From assembly GCF_041435195.1 (NCBI RefSeq), contig NZ_CP108106.1:2108001-2172000 (forward strand): DNA of 64,000 nt, written 5' to 3'. A program made the translations under genes and the position numbers. A model generated the notes under the pieces. It ran no database searches, was not told the origin of the DNA, and saw nothing but the letters and a program-made list of their open reading frames with translations. Every line of letters starts with the position of its first letter. The stretch's first letter is position 1. Positions 54,687-63,222 of the stretch are shown here, piece after piece. Origin of the DNA: Streptomyces sp. NBC_00224. Its GTDB lineage: Bacteria; Actinomycetota; Actinomycetes; Streptomycetales; Streptomycetaceae.

Positions 54687-54720
54687 CGCACCCCGGCCGG
54701 ATCTCCCCGGCCGGGGTGCG
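54687..54720 (+). terminator. Hairpin downstream of the modular chitinase
   Basis: Perfect 14-bp stem CGCACCCCGGCCGG (54687-54700) and CCGGCCGGGGTGCG (54707-54720) with a 6-nt loop, between convergent genes; no T-tract. Likely a terminator. Confidence 0.65.
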
Positions 54721-54783
54721 GTGCGTCAGCGCCGAGCGTGCGTGCCGGGCGTCGGGGCGCAGGCGGGGTTCAAAGACAGGCTC

Positions 54784-55926
54784 TCAGGGTGCGGGCGGCG
54801 CGAACAGTTCGTCCTGCGCCGCGCCCCGCGCCGCGAGCAGGGCGCCGCGCAGCACCGCCCGGTCCCCGAGTTCGCTGGGCCGGACCTCGGCGCCCAGCGG
54901 GGTGAGCTCGGCGAGCCGGCTCCGCACCCGGGCGGAGAGCAACGCGCCGCCCGCGTGGCCGAGTTCGCCGCCGAGCACGATGAGGCCCGGGTCCAGTACG
55001 GAGACCACGGCCGCGGCGCCGATGGCGATCCGCTCGGCCAGCGCGTCGAGGAAGGGGCCGGTCGCCTCGCGCACCAGGGTCTCGGCGCTGCCCGTCAGCC
55101 CGTGCCCGGCGGCGAGCCGCACCACCGCGTCGGCGCCCGCGAGCGCATGGAATCCGCCGTCGCAGCCGGTCGCGGACGGCAGCGCGCCGGTGCCCGGAAC
55201 GGGCAGGAAGCCGATCTCGCCCGCGCCGCCGGAGGCTCCCCGGCGCAGCTTGCCGTCGAGGAAGACCGCCGCGCCCACGCCCTGGCCCAGCCAGAACAGT
55301 ACGAAGTCGTCCTGGCCGCGCGCGGCGCCGAGCCGGTGCTCGGCCATCGCCGCCAGGTTCACCTCGTTCTCCACGAGGACCGCGGCCGACAGCCGCCCGT
55401 GCAGGGCGGGGACCAGCTCCCGGTGCCAGGCGGGCAGGCCCGTGCTGTCACGCAGCTCGCCCGTCGCCGGGTCGATCAGGCCGGGCGCCCCGATGCCGAT
55501 GCTGTGCAGCCGCTCGGCGCCCGCCTCCTTCGCGGTCCGCTCCAGGAGCGCCACCGTCTGCTCCACGGCGGGCTCGGTCCCGGCCTCGGCCCCGATCGGG
55601 AGGGCGGCCTCCGCGAGGGGCGCTCCGAGCAGATCGGCCACGAGCACGGTGACGCCGTCGGTGCGCACATCGAGGGCTGCGAGGTGGGCCCGGTCGGCGA
55701 CGATGCCGTACAGCCGGGCGTTGGGTCCGCGCCGCTCGGCGCCCGACTCCCCCACAACCTCGACGAGCCCCGAGCCCTGGAGCCGTTCGACCAGGTCGGC
55801 GACGGAGGGGCGGGACAGGCCCGTGAGCTTCTTGAGCTGACCAGCCGTCAACGGCCCCTCGTCCTGGAGCAGGCGCAGGGCGAGGCGGTCGTTGATGACC
55901 CGGGCGGTGCTGGGTGATGCGGGCAT
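54784..55926 (-). CDS. ROK family transcriptional regulator
   Basis: Repressor of 380 aa. N-terminal winged helix (STARVINDRLALRLLQDEGPLTAGQLKKLTGLSRPSVADLVERLQGSGLVEVVGESG) and a C-terminal ROK sugar-binding domain with LDVRTDGVTVLVADL, IGIGAPGLID, WLGQGVGAAVFLDGKLRRGASGGAGEIGFLPVPG, and a zinc-like loop that here lacks the full CxCGxxGCxE (SATGCDGGFHALAG). This is the XylR/NagC-type layout. It is divergent from an MFS gene with a perfect 7-bp palindrome between them. The inducer is probably a sugar or sugar phosphate. Confidence 0.9.
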   Translation of the reverse strand: MPASPSTARVINDRLALRLLQDEGPLTAGQLKKLTGLSRPSVADLVERLQGSGLVEVVGESGAERRGPNARLYGIVADRAHLAALDVRTDGVTVLVADLLGAPLAEAALPIGAEAGTEPAVEQTVALLERTAKEAGAERLHSIGIGAPGLIDPATGELRDSTGLPAWHRELVPALHGRLSAAVLVENEVNLAAMAEHRLGAARGQDDFVLFWLGQGVGAAVFLDGKLRRGASGGAGEIGFLPVPGTGALPSATGCDGGFHALAGADAVVRLAAGHGLTGSAETLVREATGPFLDALAERIAIGAAAVVSVLDPGLIVLGGELGHAGGALLSARVRSRLAELTPLGAEVRPSELGDRAVLRGALLAARGAAQDELFAPPAP

Positions 55927-55974
55927 GCCGGGAATCCTTCCAGACGACCGGAATCCGATGGACGGCGGAGTATT

Positions 55975-55995
55975 TATCAGGCAGGGTTCCTGATA
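55975..55995. promoter_or_regulatory. Candidate ROK operator
   Basis: Perfect inverted repeat TATCAGG (55975-55981), 7-bp spacer, CCTGATA (55989-55995), located between the divergent ROK and MFS starts. ROK repressors bind AT-flanked palindromes of this size. Confidence 0.65.
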
Positions 55996-56033
55996 GTTTA
56001 TCGCGCACCGGCATCCAGGGGAGGACCGCGCTG

Positions 56034-57257
56034 ATGGCGACCGAAGCGGGCGACGGCATACGGCAGTTGAGGCGGGCCAGGATCGCGATCGCCGCGGTGT
56101 TCTGCGTCCACGGCACGGTCACCGGCAACTTCGCGACCCGGGTCCCGTGGATCCAGGACCACACCGGGGTCTCCACCGGTCAGCTCGGCCTGGCGCTCGC
56201 GTTTCCCGCCATCGGCTCGTCGCTGCTGATGCCGCTCTCCGGCGCGATCACCCACCGCTTCGGGGCGCGCCGTGCGCTGCGCGGGCTGCTCGCCCTGTGG
56301 ACCCTCGCCCTCGCGCTCCCGGCGCTCGCGCCGAACCTCTACACGCTCTGCGCGGCGCTCTTCGTGTTCGGGGCGACGGCGGGCATGTCCGACGTGGCCA
56401 TGAACGCGCTGGGCGTGCAGACCGAGGACCGGCTCGGCCGGTCCATCATGTCCGGGCTGCACGGCATGTGGAGCGCGGGCGCCCTGATCGGCTCGACCAC
56501 CGGCACGCTGGCCGCGCACCTCGGCGTCGACGCGCGCGTGCACCACCTGGTCGCGGCGGCCGTCCTCACCGTGCTCGGCGCGCTCGTCTGCGGCGGCGTG
56601 CTCGACCTGCGCAGCGCGCCCGACGAGGCCCCGCCGCCGCGCTTCGCCCGGCCGCCCAGGACCGCGCTGGCCATCGGGCTCGTCGCCTTCTGCGCGGTGT
56701 TCGCCGAGGGGGCGAGCCTCGACTGGTCGGCGGTGTACCTGCGGGACACCATGGACGCCTCGGCCGGCCTCGCCGCCGCCTCGACCACCGCGTTCACGCT
56801 GACCATGGCGGTGGTGCGGATCGCGGGCGACAAGGTCGTGGACCGGTTCGGCGCGGTACGGACGGTCCGCTGCGGGGGCGTGCTGGCGACCGCGGGCGGG
56901 CTCGCGGTGGTCCTGGCGCCCGGACCGGCCGTGGCGATGGGCGGGTTCGCGCTGATCGGCCTCGGGGTCGCGGTCGTAGTGCCACTGGCCTTCGCCGCGG
57001 CGGGCCGCAGCGGCCCGAACCCGAGTCAGGCCATCGCGGGCGTCGCCACCATCACGTACACCTCGGGCCTCATCGCTCCCTCCGCCATCGGCGGCATCGC
57101 CGATCTGACCTCGCTGGTGGTGTCGTTCGGCCTGGTCACGCTGTTGGCGCTGGGGCTGGTTGCGGGGGCGGAGGTGCTGCGTACGGGAGTGCGCGCCAGG
57201 TCCGGCGGCCGCGTGGCGGAGGCGGCGCCGGTGCGGTCCACCGACGCCGCCAAGTAG
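56034..57257 (+). CDS. MFS transporter controlled by a ROK regulator
   Basis: Major facilitator protein of 407 aa with about 12 hydrophobic segments; N-terminal FCVHGTVTGNFATRVPWIQDHTG is characteristic of the FucP/YfmO-like sugar/efflux MFS group, and the loop reads AITHRFGARRALRG. The ATG at 56034 follows GGGAGG. It is divergent from a ROK regulator, so it likely imports or exports the sugar that the regulator senses; the substrate is not known. A strong hairpin terminator follows. Confidence 0.87.
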   Translation: MATEAGDGIRQLRRARIAIAAVFCVHGTVTGNFATRVPWIQDHTGVSTGQLGLALAFPAIGSSLLMPLSGAITHRFGARRALRGLLALWTLALALPALAPNLYTLCAALFVFGATAGMSDVAMNALGVQTEDRLGRSIMSGLHGMWSAGALIGSTTGTLAAHLGVDARVHHLVAAAVLTVLGALVCGGVLDLRSAPDEAPPPRFARPPRTALAIGLVAFCAVFAEGASLDWSAVYLRDTMDASAGLAAASTTAFTLTMAVVRIAGDKVVDRFGAVRTVRCGGVLATAGGLAVVLAPGPAVAMGGFALIGLGVAVVVPLAFAAAGRSGPNPSQAIAGVATITYTSGLIAPSAIGGIADLTSLVVSFGLVTLLALGLVAGAEVLRTGVRARSGGRVAEAAPVRSTDAAK

Positions 57258-57261
57258 CCGA

Positions 57262-57292
57262 CGGCTGAACCGTATGGGGGGCGGTTCAGCCG
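57262..57292 (+). terminator. Bidirectional hairpin terminator
   Basis: Perfect 11-bp stem CGGCTGAACCG (57262-57272) and CGGTTCAGCCG (57282-57292) with a 9-nt loop, between the convergent MFS and alginate-lyase-like genes. Confidence 0.75.
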
Positions 57293-57308
57293 GGGCGCTC
57301 CTTCGGCC

Positions 57309-58607
57309 TCAGCCGGCGATCGAGTCCAGCTGTTCGGCGGCGGGCCGCAGCACCCAGAGGTCACCGCCGGGCGGCGCCTGGAGCAACGGCTCGGCCGCGC
57401 GGGCCTTCTTGTCGCCCGCGTCGGCCGCCGCGTGCACCACGTCGCTCGCCGCGTACCGGTAGAACTCCAGCTCCGGGTGGGGCCAGGCGGCCGCGCCGGT
57501 CGCCGCGGGCAGCAGATAGTCGACGGCCCTGAACAGGCTCTGCCCCTGCGGCCCCCGGTAGCCCCACAGGTCCACCCCGACCTGCCTGCCGATCGCCGCG
57601 AGCCGGGTGTACGCCACCAGGTCGAAGGTCGAGTAGTGCCAGCTGCGGGTGCGGGCGAGCTCCTGGGGCTGGCTGCCGTCGGCGGCGATCTGCGGATCGA
57701 CCCTCAGCTTCTCGGCGCCCCGGACCGTCCTGCGCGCCAGGTCCTTGTCCCCGGTGGCCAGCGCGAGCGCGGCGATCTGCATGTCCTGGAAGGTGCCGTG
57801 GTTGTTCTTGGCGGCCGACTCCTCCTTGCCGAAGGGCGAAGTCACCAGCCAGTTCAGGAACTTCTTGTTCCAGTCGAGCATTCGCGCGCGGTCGTCCGCC
57901 CGCCAGCCGGGCGCGCCCAGATCGAGGACGGCGACCGCGTCGAGGACGCTGGTGTACTGCTGCGAGAAGTCGATGATGCCGATGGCCCGGCCGTCGTACT
58001 TGCAGGGGATGAACTGCCCGTGGTCCAGGTTGGGATTCATCCGGGTCGCCGGGTCCAGGAACCAGGTGCGCAGGACGGTCGAGGCCTGCTCGGCGTACCG
58101 CGCCCTGCCGGTGTAGTACCAGGCGAGGCTGAGCGTGGTCACGGAGCCCACGACCTTGCCGAGGTCGGGCCGGTCGGTGCCGGTGTCGACCTCGGGGTTG
58201 CGCTGCCCGTCCTTCTGCACGTACGGGCAGCCCCAGGGGTTGTCGGCGGTCCTCGGCTTCGAGGGCCACCAGTACGGGGCCTGGCTGAGGTAGTCGTGGG
58301 GGTCGCCGCCCGGCGCGGGCTTCGGCTTGTCCACGACCGTCCAGGGCCCCTGCCCGAGTCGGCCGTCGGCGGCCGCAGTCAGCTTCCCCACGGCGGTGCG
58401 CAGCGCCGGGTCGCCGGCGTCGAGCCGCAGCCGCGCGTCCCTCATGCGCGCGCCGTCGACGACCACGGTGTGCGGGGCCTTCGGCGCGGCGGGCTTCGAG
58501 GCGGCGGCCTCCGAGGCGTGCGAGGCGGCCGGTACGAGCGCCGACGCGAGCACCGCGGCCGTGGCCAGCAGGGCCACGAGCCCGCTGCGAGATCTTCCGC
58601 CGTCCAT
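57309..58607 (-). CDS. Secreted alginate lyase family protein
   Basis: Exported protein of 432 aa. Sec signal peptide (MDGGRSRSGLVALLATAAVLASALVPAASHA), then an alpha/alpha toroid of the alginate lyase (PL5-like, Pfam PF05426) type: WTVVDKPKPAPGGDPHDYLSQAPYWWP, LAWYYTGRARYAEQASTVLRTWFLDPATRMNPNLDHGQFIPC, NNHGTFQDMQIAALALATGD (catalytic Asn-His) and ELARTRSWHYSTFDLVAYTRLA. Substrate may be alginate or another polyuronate; the wider context gives no further clue. It is convergent with the MFS gene and divergent from the uracil permease. Confidence 0.88.
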   Translation of the reverse strand: MDGGRSRSGLVALLATAAVLASALVPAASHASEAAASKPAAPKAPHTVVVDGARMRDARLRLDAGDPALRTAVGKLTAAADGRLGQGPWTVVDKPKPAPGGDPHDYLSQAPYWWPSKPRTADNPWGCPYVQKDGQRNPEVDTGTDRPDLGKVVGSVTTLSLAWYYTGRARYAEQASTVLRTWFLDPATRMNPNLDHGQFIPCKYDGRAIGIIDFSQQYTSVLDAVAVLDLGAPGWRADDRARMLDWNKKFLNWLVTSPFGKEESAAKNNHGTFQDMQIAALALATGDKDLARRTVRGAEKLRVDPQIAADGSQPQELARTRSWHYSTFDLVAYTRLAAIGRQVGVDLWGYRGPQGQSLFRAVDYLLPAATGAAAWPHPELEFYRYAASDVVHAAADAGDKKARAAEPLLQAPPGGDLWVLRPAAEQLDSIAG

Positions 58608-58802
58608 CAGGGCATCCCCTCCGTCAGGGTTTCACGGATTTCACATATCTGAACTCTGTTCACGGATAAGGCGGTTGGAGCGTAGGCCCAGCAGTTCCGG
58701 GTGACAATGCCTCGCGCAGGATTCACGGATGGGACCCGAGATCACGGGGCCCACTACCATTGCGCTGATTCTTCTCAGCACGGAACGAACTGGAGCGAAC
58801 TC

Positions 58803-60221
58803 ATGGGCCTCGGCGTGCGCTGGACCCTGCACGGTGACGGGCGGACCCCCGCCCCCGGCGCCGTCGTACGTCCCGACGAGCGGCTCTCCTGGCCCCGGAC
58901 CATCGGCCTCGGCGCCCAGCACGTGGTGGCCATGTTCGGCGCGTCCTTCGTGGCGCCGGTCCTCATGGGCCTCGACCCCAACCTCGCGATCATGATGTCC
59001 GGCGTCGCCACGGTCATCTTCCTGCTCGCCACCAAGGGCCGGGTGCCCAGCTATCTGGGCTGCTCCCTCTCCTTCGTCGGCGTCGCGGCCGCGATCCGGG
59101 CCACCGGCGGCACCAGCGCCACCGTCACCGGCGCGGTCTTCGTCGTCGGCATCGTGCTGTTCGCGGCGGGCCTGGCGGTGCAGCGGTTCGGTGCGCGGGT
59201 CATCCATGCCGCGATGCCGCCCGTCGTGACCGGTTCGGTCGTGCTCCTAATCGGATTCAGCCTGGCACCCGTCTCCGCCTCCACCTACTGGCCGCAGGAC
59301 CAGTGGACCGCGCTCCTGGTGATGCTGTTCACCGGGCTTGCCGTGGTCTGTCTGCGCGGCTTCTGGTCCCGGGTCGCGATCTTCCTCGGCCTGCTCTTCG
59401 GCTACGGCATCTCCTGGCTCTTCGACCGCGTCTTCGGCAAGATCCACTCCGTTCCGGGTGCGGGCGAGGCCACCGACCACTGGCGGCTCGACCTCTCCGG
59501 CGTCGGCCGGGCCGACTGGATCGGCCTGCCCTCCTTCCACGCCCCGCACTTCGAGTGGTCCGCCATCCTGGTCGCCCTCCCCGTGGTGATCGCGCTGATC
59601 GCCGAGAACGCCGGACACGTCAAGGCCGTCGGCGAGATGACCGGCGACGACCTCGACGACAAGCTGGGCACCGCGATCGCCGCGGACGGCGCCGCCTCGA
59701 TGCTCTCCACCGCCGTCGGCGGCCCGCCCAACACCACGTACTCCGAGAACATCGGCGTCATGGCCGCCACCCGCGTCTACTCGACCGCCGCCTACTGGGC
59801 CGCTGCCGGCTTCGCGCTGCTCTTCGGCCTCTGCCCCAAGTTCGGCGCGATCGTCGCGGCCATCCCCGGCGGCGTCCTCGGCGGCATCACCGTCATCCTG
59901 TACGGCATGATCGGCCTCCTGGGCGCCCAGATCTGGATCAACGCCAAGGTGGATCTGCGCAATCCGCTGAACCTGGTCCCGGCGGCCGCGGGCATCATCA
60001 TCGGCATCGGCGGCGTCACCCTGAAGTTCACCGACGACTTCCGCCTCAGCGGGATCGCCCTCGGCACCATCGTGGTCATCACCGGCTACCACGTGCTGCG
60101 CGCCCTGGCCCCGGCCCATCTCAAGGAGCAGGAGCCGCTGCTCGACGAGGGCACGTCGTCGTACGACGACAGCGGCGACGAGGGCGGCGCGGCCGCGGGG
60201 ACTCAGCGCGCCAGGTCGTAG
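58803..60221 (+). CDS. Uracil/xanthine permease (NCS2/UraA family)
   Basis: Membrane transporter of 472 aa with about 12-14 hydrophobic segments. The NCS2 signature STAVGGPPNTTYSENIGVMAATRVYS is present, plus LIAENAGHVKAVGEMTGDDL. The N terminus LSWPRTIGLGAQHVVAMFGASFVAPVLMGLDPNLA is typical of UraA-type uracil:H+ symporters. The ATG at 58803 is chosen because upstream sequence loses coding character. Its 3' end overlaps the convergent GH6 gene by 19 bp. Confidence 0.93.
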   Translation: MGLGVRWTLHGDGRTPAPGAVVRPDERLSWPRTIGLGAQHVVAMFGASFVAPVLMGLDPNLAIMMSGVATVIFLLATKGRVPSYLGCSLSFVGVAAAIRATGGTSATVTGAVFVVGIVLFAAGLAVQRFGARVIHAAMPPVVTGSVVLLIGFSLAPVSASTYWPQDQWTALLVMLFTGLAVVCLRGFWSRVAIFLGLLFGYGISWLFDRVFGKIHSVPGAGEATDHWRLDLSGVGRADWIGLPSFHAPHFEWSAILVALPVVIALIAENAGHVKAVGEMTGDDLDDKLGTAIAADGAASMLSTAVGGPPNTTYSENIGVMAATRVYSTAAYWAAAGFALLFGLCPKFGAIVAAIPGGVLGGITVILYGMIGLLGAQIWINAKVDLRNPLNLVPAAAGIIIGIGGVTLKFTDDFRLSGIALGTIVVITGYHVLRALAPAHLKEQEPLLDEGTSSYDDSGDEGGAAAGTQRARS

Positions 60222-61387
60222 GCGTAGTCGGGGGTGAAACTGCCCGCCGTGCCCCGGCAGCCGTCGGACTCGCCGGGCAGCTTCACCCACAGATAGGCGT
60301 CGATGCGCGCCTCGCCCGTGTGCGTGGTCGGGGCGCGCCCCAGCGCCCGCCCGGCCGGGTCGCACCACTGACCGTCGGGCGGCGCGCCCCTGCCGTTGCG
60401 GCTGGTGTCGATCACCGCGCCCAGCCGCGCGGGACCGCCCAGCGCCTTGAGCACCTGCCGCGCGTACACCACTTCGTCCGAGGTGCGGTGGAAGTTGGAG
60501 ACGTTGGTGAAGATGCCGTCTCCGCTGGTGGCCGCACCCGCCGCGCGCAGCAGGCCGGCCATCTCCCCGGCGTCGCGCCATCCGGAGTGGCCCGCGTCGA
60601 AGTACACCCTGGCCCGGGGGTCGGCGGCGTGGATCGCCCGCCCCGCCCTGGCCAGCGAGGCGAACCGGGCGGCGCGCTCGCCCTCGGAGAGGCAGTCCGA
60701 CTGGGCGATCGCGTCCGGCTCCAGGACCACGATGACCGGTGAACGCCCGAGCCCCGCCGCGAAGTTCCCGATCCAGGTGTCGTACGCCTGCGGGCTCGGC
60801 GCACCGCCCTGCGAGGCGCCGCCGCAGTCCCGGCCGGGAATCGCGTAGGGGACGAGCACCGGCACCCGGCCCTGTACGGCCGCCGCCGAGGTCACCGCCC
60901 GCACCTCGCGGGTGATCGCGCCGGGGTCGTACTCGGCGAACCAGACCGCCGCCGGCTGATCCGCGATCCGCCGCTCGATCAGCGACCGGCGGGGGTCGTC
61001 GGGGTGGGCCCGCACCCAGTCCAGGACCTGCGAGTCGGGCGAGCGATAGAGCGCGGCGGAGACCGCCGCCCGCGACGGCGACGGGGTGGCCGAGGGCTTC
61101 GGGGCGAGGGACGGCCGGGCCGGGCGCCGGGTCTCGGGCGTACGGGACGGTGCCGCGGATGCCGACGTGGGCACGGCGGGCAGGGACACCGTGGCGGGCG
61201 AGGCGGTCACCGTGGGCCGGGCCACCTCGTCGCCCCCGCCCCCGAGGGCCGCCACGGCACCCGAGACCGCGCCGGCGGCCACGACCGCGCAGGCCAGCCC
61301 CACCATGGCGGCGCGCCGCACGGCCGAGCGGCGCGCGGCTCTGTCGTCCCGGCGCCTACGCGCGCGTGACGGCGGTGTTCCCGGCAC
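60203..61387 (-). CDS. Secreted or anchored GH6 endoglucanase/cellobiohydrolase
   Basis: Protein of 394 aa. A basic N terminus (RARRRRDDRAARRSAVRR) and one hydrophobic segment (AMVGLACAVVAAGAVSGAVAAL, about residues 27-48) act as signal or membrane anchor; a Ser/Pro/Thr-rich linker (about 55-105) leads to the GH6 domain with PVLVPYAIPGRDCGGASQGG (catalytic Asp region), PVIVVLEPDAIAQSDC, YFDAGHSGW and the C-terminal AYLWVKLPGESDGCRG. GH6 enzymes hydrolyse cellulose. The GTG start follows GGGGAGGGG. No carbohydrate-binding module is seen. Overlaps uraA-like gene 3' end. Confidence 0.9.
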   Translation of the reverse strand: MPGTPPSRARRRRDDRAARRSAVRRAAMVGLACAVVAAGAVSGAVAALGGGGDEVARPTVTASPATVSLPAVPTSASAAPSRTPETRRPARPSLAPKPSATPSPSRAAVSAALYRSPDSQVLDWVRAHPDDPRRSLIERRIADQPAAVWFAEYDPGAITREVRAVTSAAAVQGRVPVLVPYAIPGRDCGGASQGGAPSPQAYDTWIGNFAAGLGRSPVIVVLEPDAIAQSDCLSEGERAARFASLARAGRAIHAADPRARVYFDAGHSGWRDAGEMAGLLRAAGAATSGDGIFTNVSNFHRTSDEVVYARQVLKALGGPARLGAVIDTSRNGRGAPPDGQWCDPAGRALGRAPTTHTGEARIDAYLWVKLPGESDGCRGTAGSFTPDYAYDLAR

Positions 61388-61494
61388 CGTGAACTCCCCT
61401 CCCCCAAGGCCCCGATGGCCGCGTTTTCACCCGTTCCGGGGAAGCCCCGGGCCCGGCGGCGTCCCACAAAGCGCGGTGCTGGGACGCTGCCCTC

Positions 61495-62262
61495 ATGGTG
61501 CTGATCGAACAGCGGACAGGTGGCACGGGGCTCTCCGGAGCGTCGGTGGACACCGTAGCGGCGCGGATGCGGGCGCTGCGCACGAGCCTGCCGCCCAAGG
61601 ACGGTCTGGCCGTCTTCAACCGGGTCTATCTGGCGGTCACCGAGGAGATCGGCCGGTCCCTCACCCGGGGCGCGTTCGACGACTCCCGGGCAGCGGCGAC
61701 GCTGGACGTGCTGTTCGCCGGGCGGTATCTGCGGGCGGTCGACGCGGTGGCGGCAGGGCTGCGGCCGCCCGCCTGCTGGCGGCCGCTCTTCCAGTACCGG
61801 CGCCACCCGGGCGTACGCCCCCTCCAGTTCGCGCTCTGCGGTATCAACGCCCACATCGGGCACGACCTGGCGCTCGCCGTCGTCGACAGCTGCCGCGCCC
61901 TGGAGTGCGAACCGGAGGGCCTTGAGCGGGACTTCGAACGGGTCGGCGACACCCTGGTGGCGCTGGAGGAGCGGGTGCGCGAGGAGCTGATGCCCGGGCC
62001 CGATCTACTGGAGGTCGCGGACCCGCTCACGCACCTGCTGGCGTCGTGGAGCCTGGAGCGGGCGCGCGACGCGGCCTGGTCGTCGGCCCGGTTGCTGTGG
62101 AGGCTGCGGGAACTTCCCGACCTGTCCCGGGAGTTCAGGGAGCGGATGGACGCGGGTGTCGGCCTGGTGGGGCGGTGCCTGCTGACGCCTTACGCAGGCC
62201 CTTCTTCGGCACGAGGAGTTCACTCATGGCAATCCGGCTCGGACTCGGCCTTCCGCAGATGA
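61495..62262 (+). CDS. DUF5995 family protein
   Basis: Soluble all-helical protein of 255 aa. Family stretches are RMRALRTSLPPKDGLAVFNRVYLAVTEEIGRSL, FNAHIGHDLALAVVDSC-like (GINAHIGHDLALAVVDSCRALE), and WSLERARDAAWSSARLLWRLRELPD. Function unknown. The last 12 residues run into the start of the next gene: the frames overlap by 37 bp. The ATG at 61495 has no strong ribosome site. Confidence 0.82.
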   Translation: MVLIEQRTGGTGLSGASVDTVAARMRALRTSLPPKDGLAVFNRVYLAVTEEIGRSLTRGAFDDSRAAATLDVLFAGRYLRAVDAVAAGLRPPACWRPLFQYRRHPGVRPLQFALCGINAHIGHDLALAVVDSCRALECEPEGLERDFERVGDTLVALEERVREELMPGPDLLEVADPLTHLLASWSLERARDAAWSSARLLWRLRELPDLSREFRERMDAGVGLVGRCLLTPYAGPSSARGVHSWQSGSDSAFRR

Positions 62263-63155
62263 AGCAGTACGACATCGGGCGGGACATCCCCGCGGTCGCG
62301 CGCGCCGCCGAGGAGTTGGGCTACGAGAGCCTGTGGGTGTTCGAGCGGGTGATCTTCCCCACGCCCACGACCCAGGGGCTGTACGGAATACCGGACCTGC
62401 CCTGGCCGGACTCCTACCGGTCGGTGGCCGACCCGCTGGTCTCGCTCACCCTCGCGGCGGCGGCCACCGAGCGGGCGCGCCTGGGCACGAGCGTGCTCGT
62501 GGCGCCGTTGCACGTGCCGTTCCAGCTGGCCCGCTCGCTCGCCTCGCTGGACGCGGCGAGCGGCGGCCGGGTGCTCGCGGGGATCGGCACGGGCTGGTCC
62601 CTCGACGAGTACGCGGCGGCGGCCGTGGCACCGTTCGAGAAGCGCGGCGAGCTGCTCGACGAGACGCTGGACGTGTTCGCGGCGGTCTGGGGCCCGGACC
62701 CGGTCGCGTACGAGGGCGAGTTGACCACCATCGCCCCCTCCGAGGTCGGCCCCAAACCGGCCCGGCCGATCCCGGTGTACCTCGCGGCGGCGGGCCCGAG
62801 GGCGGTCCGCCGTGTGGTGGACCGGGCGGACGGCTGGATGCCGGTTGCCCAGGGCGCGGACCAGCTCGCCACGGCGTGGACGGGGCTGCGGGAGCTCGCC
62901 GCCGAGCGCGGCCGGGAGCGCGCGATAGAGGTGTGCGTCCGCGTGAACGCGCGGTACACCCCGAAGCCGTACGAGGGCGACGGGCGCCCGCCGTTCGCCG
63001 GGAGCGCCGCGCAGATAGTCGAGGACCTGGTGGCCCATGCCCACGAGGGCATAGGCGAGTTCCTGCTCGACCTCCAGGGCGCCACGCGCGACGCGGAGGA
63101 GCTGACGGACGTGGCGGCGGAGGTGTACGGGCTGGCGCGCGCGGCGGGGCTGTAA
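62226..63155 (+). CDS. LLM class flavin-dependent oxidoreductase (F420-type)
   Basis: Luciferase-like barrel enzyme of 309 aa, likely F420- or FMN-dependent. Motifs: RLGLGLPQMKQYD, VARAAEELGYESLWVFERVIFP, RARLGTSVLVAPLHVPFQLARSLASLDAASGGRVLAGIGTGWSLDEYAA and GPKPARPIPVYLAAAGPRAVRRVVDRADGWMP. The ATG at 62226 follows GAGGAG and lies inside the end of the DUF5995 gene (37-bp overlap), so the two are coupled. Substrate unknown. Confidence 0.92.
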   Translation: MAIRLGLGLPQMKQYDIGRDIPAVARAAEELGYESLWVFERVIFPTPTTQGLYGIPDLPWPDSYRSVADPLVSLTLAAAATERARLGTSVLVAPLHVPFQLARSLASLDAASGGRVLAGIGTGWSLDEYAAAAVAPFEKRGELLDETLDVFAAVWGPDPVAYEGELTTIAPSEVGPKPARPIPVYLAAAGPRAVRRVVDRADGWMPVAQGADQLATAWTGLRELAAERGRERAIEVCVRVNARYTPKPYEGDGRPPFAGSAAQIVEDLVAHAHEGIGEFLLDLQGATRDAEELTDVAAEVYGLARAAGL

Positions 63156-63162
63156 CCGGAAA

Positions 63163-63192
63163 GGGGCCCGGGGGCAAAAGCCCCCGAGCCCC
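63163..63192 (+). terminator. Hairpin terminator between LLM and amine oxidase genes
   Basis: 13-bp stem with one mismatch (GGGGCCCGGGGGC, 63163-63175; GCCCCCGAGCCCC, 63180-63192) and an AAAA loop, between convergent genes. Confidence 0.75.
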
Positions 63193-63222
63193 TCGCCGTC
63201 AACAGGCGTCAGTCAACTGCCG

